From positions 186,001 through 250,000 of the forward strand of contig NZ_JAAARM010000003.1 in NCBI RefSeq assembly GCF_009908285.1: a DNA stretch of 64,000 nucleotides, read 5' to 3'. This DNA is from Pseudomonas sp. Fl4BN1. GTDB taxonomy: Bacteria > Pseudomonadota > Gammaproteobacteria > Pseudomonadales > Pseudomonadaceae. The translations under genes were made by a program, and so were the position numbers. Each line of letters opens with the position of its first letter. The first letter of the stretch is position 1. This document shows, piece by piece, positions 61,866-64,000 of this stretch. The notes under the pieces were generated by a model, which saw only the letters and a program-made list of their open reading frames with translations, ran no database searches and was not told the origin of the DNA.

Positions 61866-62630
61866 TTATTGCGCCTGCAGGGTCAGCACCTCAAAGCCGT
61901 CCCGGGTCACCGCCACGGTGTGTTCCCACTGGGCGGAGAGCCCGTTGTCGCGGGTAACCACGGTCCAGCCGTCCTTGAGTCCACGCACCCGGGCGCTGCC
62001 CTGGTTGAGCATCGGCTCGATGGTGAAGACCATGCCTTCACGCAACTCCAGGCCCGTGCCGGGCCGCCCGAAATGCAGGACCTGCGGTTCTTCATGCATC
62101 TGCCGGCCAATGCCGTGGCCGCAGTATTCGCGGACCACGCTGTAGCCTTTGGTTTCGGCCAGGGATTGGATGGCATGGCCGATGTCGCCCAGCCGGGCCC
62201 CCGGGCGCACCACCTTGATTGCCGCCCACAGGGCCTCGAACGTGGTGTCCACCAGGCGCCTGGCCTTGGGCCCGACGTTGCCGATCAGGTACATCTTGCT
62301 GGAGTCGGCGATGTAGCCGTTCTTCTCCAGGGTGATGTCGATATTGATGATGTCGCCGTCCTTGAGCAGCGCCTTGGGGTGGGGCATGCCGTGGCACACC
62401 ACCTCGTTGATCGAGGTGTTGATGCAGTAGGGGTAGTTGTATTGGCCCTTGCTCGCCGGGCGCGCCTTGAGCTCATGACGGATCAGCTGTTCCACCGCGC
62501 TGTCCAGTTCCATGGTGGACAGGCCAGGGGCGACAAAGCCGTCGAGAAAGGTGAACACCTGGGCCAGCAGGCGCCCGGCTTCGCGCATCAGCGCCAGTTG
62601 CTCCGGGGTCTTGATCAGAGCCTGAGTCAT
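61866..62630 (-). CDS. map: Type I methionine aminopeptidase
   Basis: This 254-residue metalloprotease removes N-terminal Met. The five metal ligands are present: Asp in INIDITLEKNGYIADSSK (two), His in EYCGHGIGRQMHEEP, Glu in VFTIEPMLNQG and Glu in AQWEHTVAV. It lacks the N-terminal zinc-finger extension. The start overlaps the ParD-like stop by 4 bases (ATGA), so the pair is coupled. Being away from rpsB-tsf, this is probably a second map copy; that is inferred. Confidence 0.93.
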   Translation of the reverse strand: MTQALIKTPEQLALMREAGRLLAQVFTFLDGFVAPGLSTMELDSAVEQLIRHELKARPASKGQYNYPYCINTSINEVVCHGMPHPKALLKDGDIINIDITLEKNGYIADSSKMYLIGNVGPKARRLVDTTFEALWAAIKVVRPGARLGDIGHAIQSLAETKGYSVVREYCGHGIGRQMHEEPQVLHFGRPGTGLELREGMVFTIEPMLNQGSARVRGLKDGWTVVTRDNGLSAQWEHTVAVTRDGFEVLTLQAQ

Positions 62631-62827
62631 GGGCGACCCCGGAGCAGATCAGGCTTGTTCAGCAGCAACCCATTGATCAGGTCGTTATAGGCCAGGTGCG
62701 GATTGAGCTCGGCCAAGAGGCCAATCTTCATCCAGAACTCGGCCTGGGCGTTGATTGAGCGATCCATCGCGGCACTGGCCACACGGATCTGCTCGTGCAG
62801 TTCATCGGAGATCTTGACGATGCCCAT
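62627..62827 (-). CDS. ParD-like antitoxin-family protein
   Basis: This 66-residue protein begins MGIVKISDELHEQIRVASAA and continues MDRSINAQAEFWMKIGLLAE. This is a ribbon-helix-helix pattern of the ParD-like family with a short C-terminal tail. No ParE toxin is next to it; the following, overlapping gene is map. A 28-base palindrome lies 25 bases upstream and is the likely autoregulatory operator. The frame extends to 62896, but the ATG at 62827 is preferred as the family start. Confidence 0.8.
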   Translation of the reverse strand: MGIVKISDELHEQIRVASAAMDRSINAQAEFWMKIGLLAELNPHLAYNDLINGLLLNKPDLLRGRP

Positions 62828-62851
62828 GTTGATTGCGGCTCTCTTGAGGAA

Positions 62852-62879
62852 ATATACGAAGCATATATGTTTCGTATAT
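62852..62879. promoter_or_regulatory. 28-base palindromic operator upstream of parD-like/map
   Basis: ATATACGAAGCATA and TATGTTTCGTATAT abut as a near-perfect palindrome with one mismatched pair (62861/62870). RHH repressors bind such dyads. Its position 25 bases before the ParD-like ATG suggests autoregulation of the map operon. Confidence 0.65.
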
Positions 62880-62968
62880 GCCGGCTCAAGTGGCAAGCTT
62901 CACGCAGCAACAGAAAAACCCGTTGCCTGGTGCTTGCAGCCGCCATCCGGATTGGTTAATTTCCAGCC

Positions 62969-63037
62969 ATGAGTTTTCCATCCTTGCGTTCCCAGCCAAG
63001 CATTATTACCGCCATTCCTTATTGGCGGGCTTGCTGA
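62969..63037 (+). CDS. Putative ilvA leader peptide (22 residues)
   Basis: An ATG at 62969 opens 22 codons ending TGA at 63035-63037. It contains SIITAIPYWRAC with three Ile codons (63002-63004, 63005-63007, 63014-63016) and one Thr codon immediately before and over the first arm of an RNA hairpin. A terminator follows and then ilvA, the Ile-pathway enzyme that uses Thr. This is the classical layout of an attenuation leader. No strong ribosome site precedes the ATG, which is the main weakness. Confidence 0.6.
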   Translation: MSFPSLRSQPSIITAIPYWRAC

Positions 63038-63073
63038 CGACTGCACCCAACCCGCCCTGGAGGCGGGTTTTTT
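63009..63073 (+). promoter_or_regulatory. Attenuator of ilvA (segments 1:2, 2:3, 3:4)
   Basis: Segment 1 CCGCC (63009-63013) lies within the leader Ile/Thr/Ala codons. Segment 2 GGCGGG (63024-63029) overlaps its last codons. Segment 3 AACCCGCC (63049-63056) and segment 4 GGCGGGTT (63062-63069) form a terminator with six T residues (63068-63073). Segment 2 can pair with 1 or with 3, so a ribosome stalled on the Ile codons would free 2 to block the terminator. Confidence 0.65.
63049..63073 (+). terminator. Intrinsic terminator in the ilvA leader
   Basis: AACCCGCC, loop CTGGA, GGCGGGTT then TTTT form an 8-pair stem with a T tail, 43 bases before ilvA. No plus-strand gene ends nearby (the last is 1.3 kb upstream), so it serves as a leader attenuator. 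Confidence 0.75.
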
Positions 63074-63115
63074 CTCTCTGTCTCCCGGGCTTTGAACACC
63101 GCCAGGAGATCCACC

Positions 63116-64000
63116 ATGAGTCCACTCAGTCGTTTTGCCAGCATGGCCCCACCCAGCGCCGACATGGCCTTGCTGGCGCGCTATGTGAAGATGATTCTTG
63201 CCGCGCCGGTGTATGACCTGGCGATCTGCACGCCCCTGCAGGTGGCACCGGCGCTGTCGCAACGGTTGGGCAACCAGGTCTTGCTCAAGCGCGAAGACCT
63301 GCAGCCGACCTTTTCCTTCAAGATCCGCGGTGCCTACAACCGCCTGGCACAGCTTGGTGATGAGCAAAGACAACGCGGAGTGATCACCGCGTCCGCTGGC
63401 AATCACGCACAGGGAGTGGCCTTGGCGGCGCGTGAACTGGGCATCAAGGCGACCATCGTGATGCCCGCCAGCACTCCCGGGCTCAAGGTGTTGGGCGTGC
63501 GCAGCCGAGGCGCCGAGGCGATCCTGCATGGCGAAAGCTTCCCCTTTGCCCTGGCCCATGCCCTGAGCCTTGCGCAGAGCTCGGGCGGGACTTTCGTCTC
63601 TCCTTTTGACGATCCGCTGGTGATTGCCGGGCAAGGCACCGTGGCCATGGAGATCCTGCGTCAGCAGCAGGGAGCGCTGGACGCGATCTTCGTCCCGGTG
63701 GGCGGTGGCGGGCTGATCGCCGGGATTGCCGCCTACGTCAAATACCTGCGGCCAGAGGTCCGTATCATTGGCGTCGAATCCGAGCACTCCAATTGCCTGC
63801 AGCAAGCGCTGGCGGCCGGGGAGCGGGTGATCTTGCCGACAGTGGGCACCTTTGCCGACGGCGTTGCGGTGGCGCAGATCGGCGAGCATGGTTTCGAGAT
63901 CTGCCGGCACCACGTGGACCAGGTGATCAGCGTCAGCAATGACCAACTGTGTGCTGCGATCAAGGACATCTACGATGACACCCGCTCGATCACCGAGCCT
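63116..64000 (+). CDS. ilvA: Threonine ammonia-lyase (threonine dehydratase), 5' part
   Basis: The frame is open to the window edge, giving 295 residues of the N-terminal catalytic domain. The PLP Lys is in PTFSFKIRGAYN at residue 69. ASAGNHAQGVALAA binds substrate, and VPVGGGGLIAGIAAY is the PLP-phosphate Gly loop. The enzyme deaminates Thr to 2-oxobutyrate for Ile synthesis; any regulatory ACT-like domain lies outside. The ATG follows CAGGAG (63103-63107 area). The start lies 43 bases after a leader terminator, pointing to attenuation by Ile supply. A catabolic Thr/Ser dehydratase is a less likely alternative. Confidence 0.9.
   Translation, partial: MSPLSRFASMAPPSADMALLARYVKMILAAPVYDLAICTPLQVAPALSQRLGNQVLLKREDLQPTFSFKIRGAYNRLAQLGDEQRQRGVITASAGNHAQGVALAARELGIKATIVMPASTPGLKVLGVRSRGAEAILHGESFPFALAHALSLAQSSGGTFVSPFDDPLVIAGQGTVAMEILRQQQGALDAIFVPVGGGGLIAGIAAYVKYLRPEVRIIGVESEHSNCLQQALAAGERVILPTVGTFADGVAVAQIGEHGFEICRHHVDQVISVSNDQLCAAIKDIYDDTRSITEP

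Noticed and set aside
62934..62962. TTGCAG-17-TAATTT as the ilvA leader promoter
   Set aside because: Each hexamer matches consensus at only about half its positions and the start site would fall on the leader ATG; the true promoter is unresolved.
1..64000. CRISPR arrays, tRNA/rRNA genes, insertion sequences, prophage or integrative elements
   Set aside because: I looked for spaced direct repeats, tRNA-like cloverleafs with CCA ends, transposases and integrases and found none.

Overview
The window is high-GC, densely packed bacterial chromosome that looks like a plant- or soil-associated fluorescent Pseudomonas. The support for this is a complete fap functional-amyloid operon, a pha/paa-type phenylacetate cluster with an OprD-like porin and an SSS permease, REP-like TTCGCCGGCAAGCCG repeats, NhaB, LpxO, and a gnd-zwf-HAD operon. 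I see no rRNA or tRNA gene, CRISPR array, insertion sequence or prophage.

Layout. 0-4.6 kb: the end of a ureohydrolase, a WYL regulator with a palindromic operator, a SnoaL-like protein, ZapE, a GNAT enzyme and ChrA. 4.6-9.4 kb (minus): a metal-type two-component system, a small exported protein and the phosphoethanolamine transferase CptA. 9.7-13.6 kb: a small coiled-coil protein, then the translationally coupled gnd-zwf-HAD operon. 13.6-32.8 kb: nhaB and the whole aerobic phenylacetate pathway. paaFGHIJK and paaABCDE-DUF485-paaL-porin-paaZ run on minus, and paaYX runs divergently on plus. 33-36.6 kb: a secreted alpha/beta hydrolase and a Tat-exported phospholipase C broken by a +1 frameshift in a G tract. 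36.7-43.8 kb: a sigma-54 activator of VpsR-like build and the fapABCDEF operon, preceded by a good -24/-12 promoter. 44-49.7 kb: NAD-precursor uptake (pnuC plus a NadR-like kinase), a chemoreceptor, UppP, DUF1294, YjbR and LysR. 49.8-57 kb: AzoR, hydrolases, an MFS transporter, the ABC-F protein YbiT and LpxO. 57-62 kb: a PQQ sugar dehydrogenase and a divergent pair made of a GNAT/C39-peptidase fusion and a RimK-like ATP-grasp ligase. 62-64 kb: a ParD-like/Map pair and the start of ilvA behind what looks like a classical leader-peptide attenuator.

How the genes work together. The paa cluster is self-contained: uptake (porin, PaaL), activation (PaaK), ring epoxidation (PaaABCDE), isomerisation (PaaG), ring opening and oxidation (PaaZ), beta-oxidation (PaaFHJ), salvage thioesterases (PaaI, PaaY) and the repressor PaaX. 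A recurring GTGATACAAAA-type motif overlaps the deduced paaA, paaF and paaY promoters. The fap operon supplies amyloid subunits (FapB, FapC), a C39 protease (FapD), an outer-membrane pore (FapF) and accessories (FapA, FapE). Its promoter and two repeated upstream sites suggest control by the neighbouring sigma-54 activator. The least understood set is the RimK-like ligase with the GNAT/C39 fusion.
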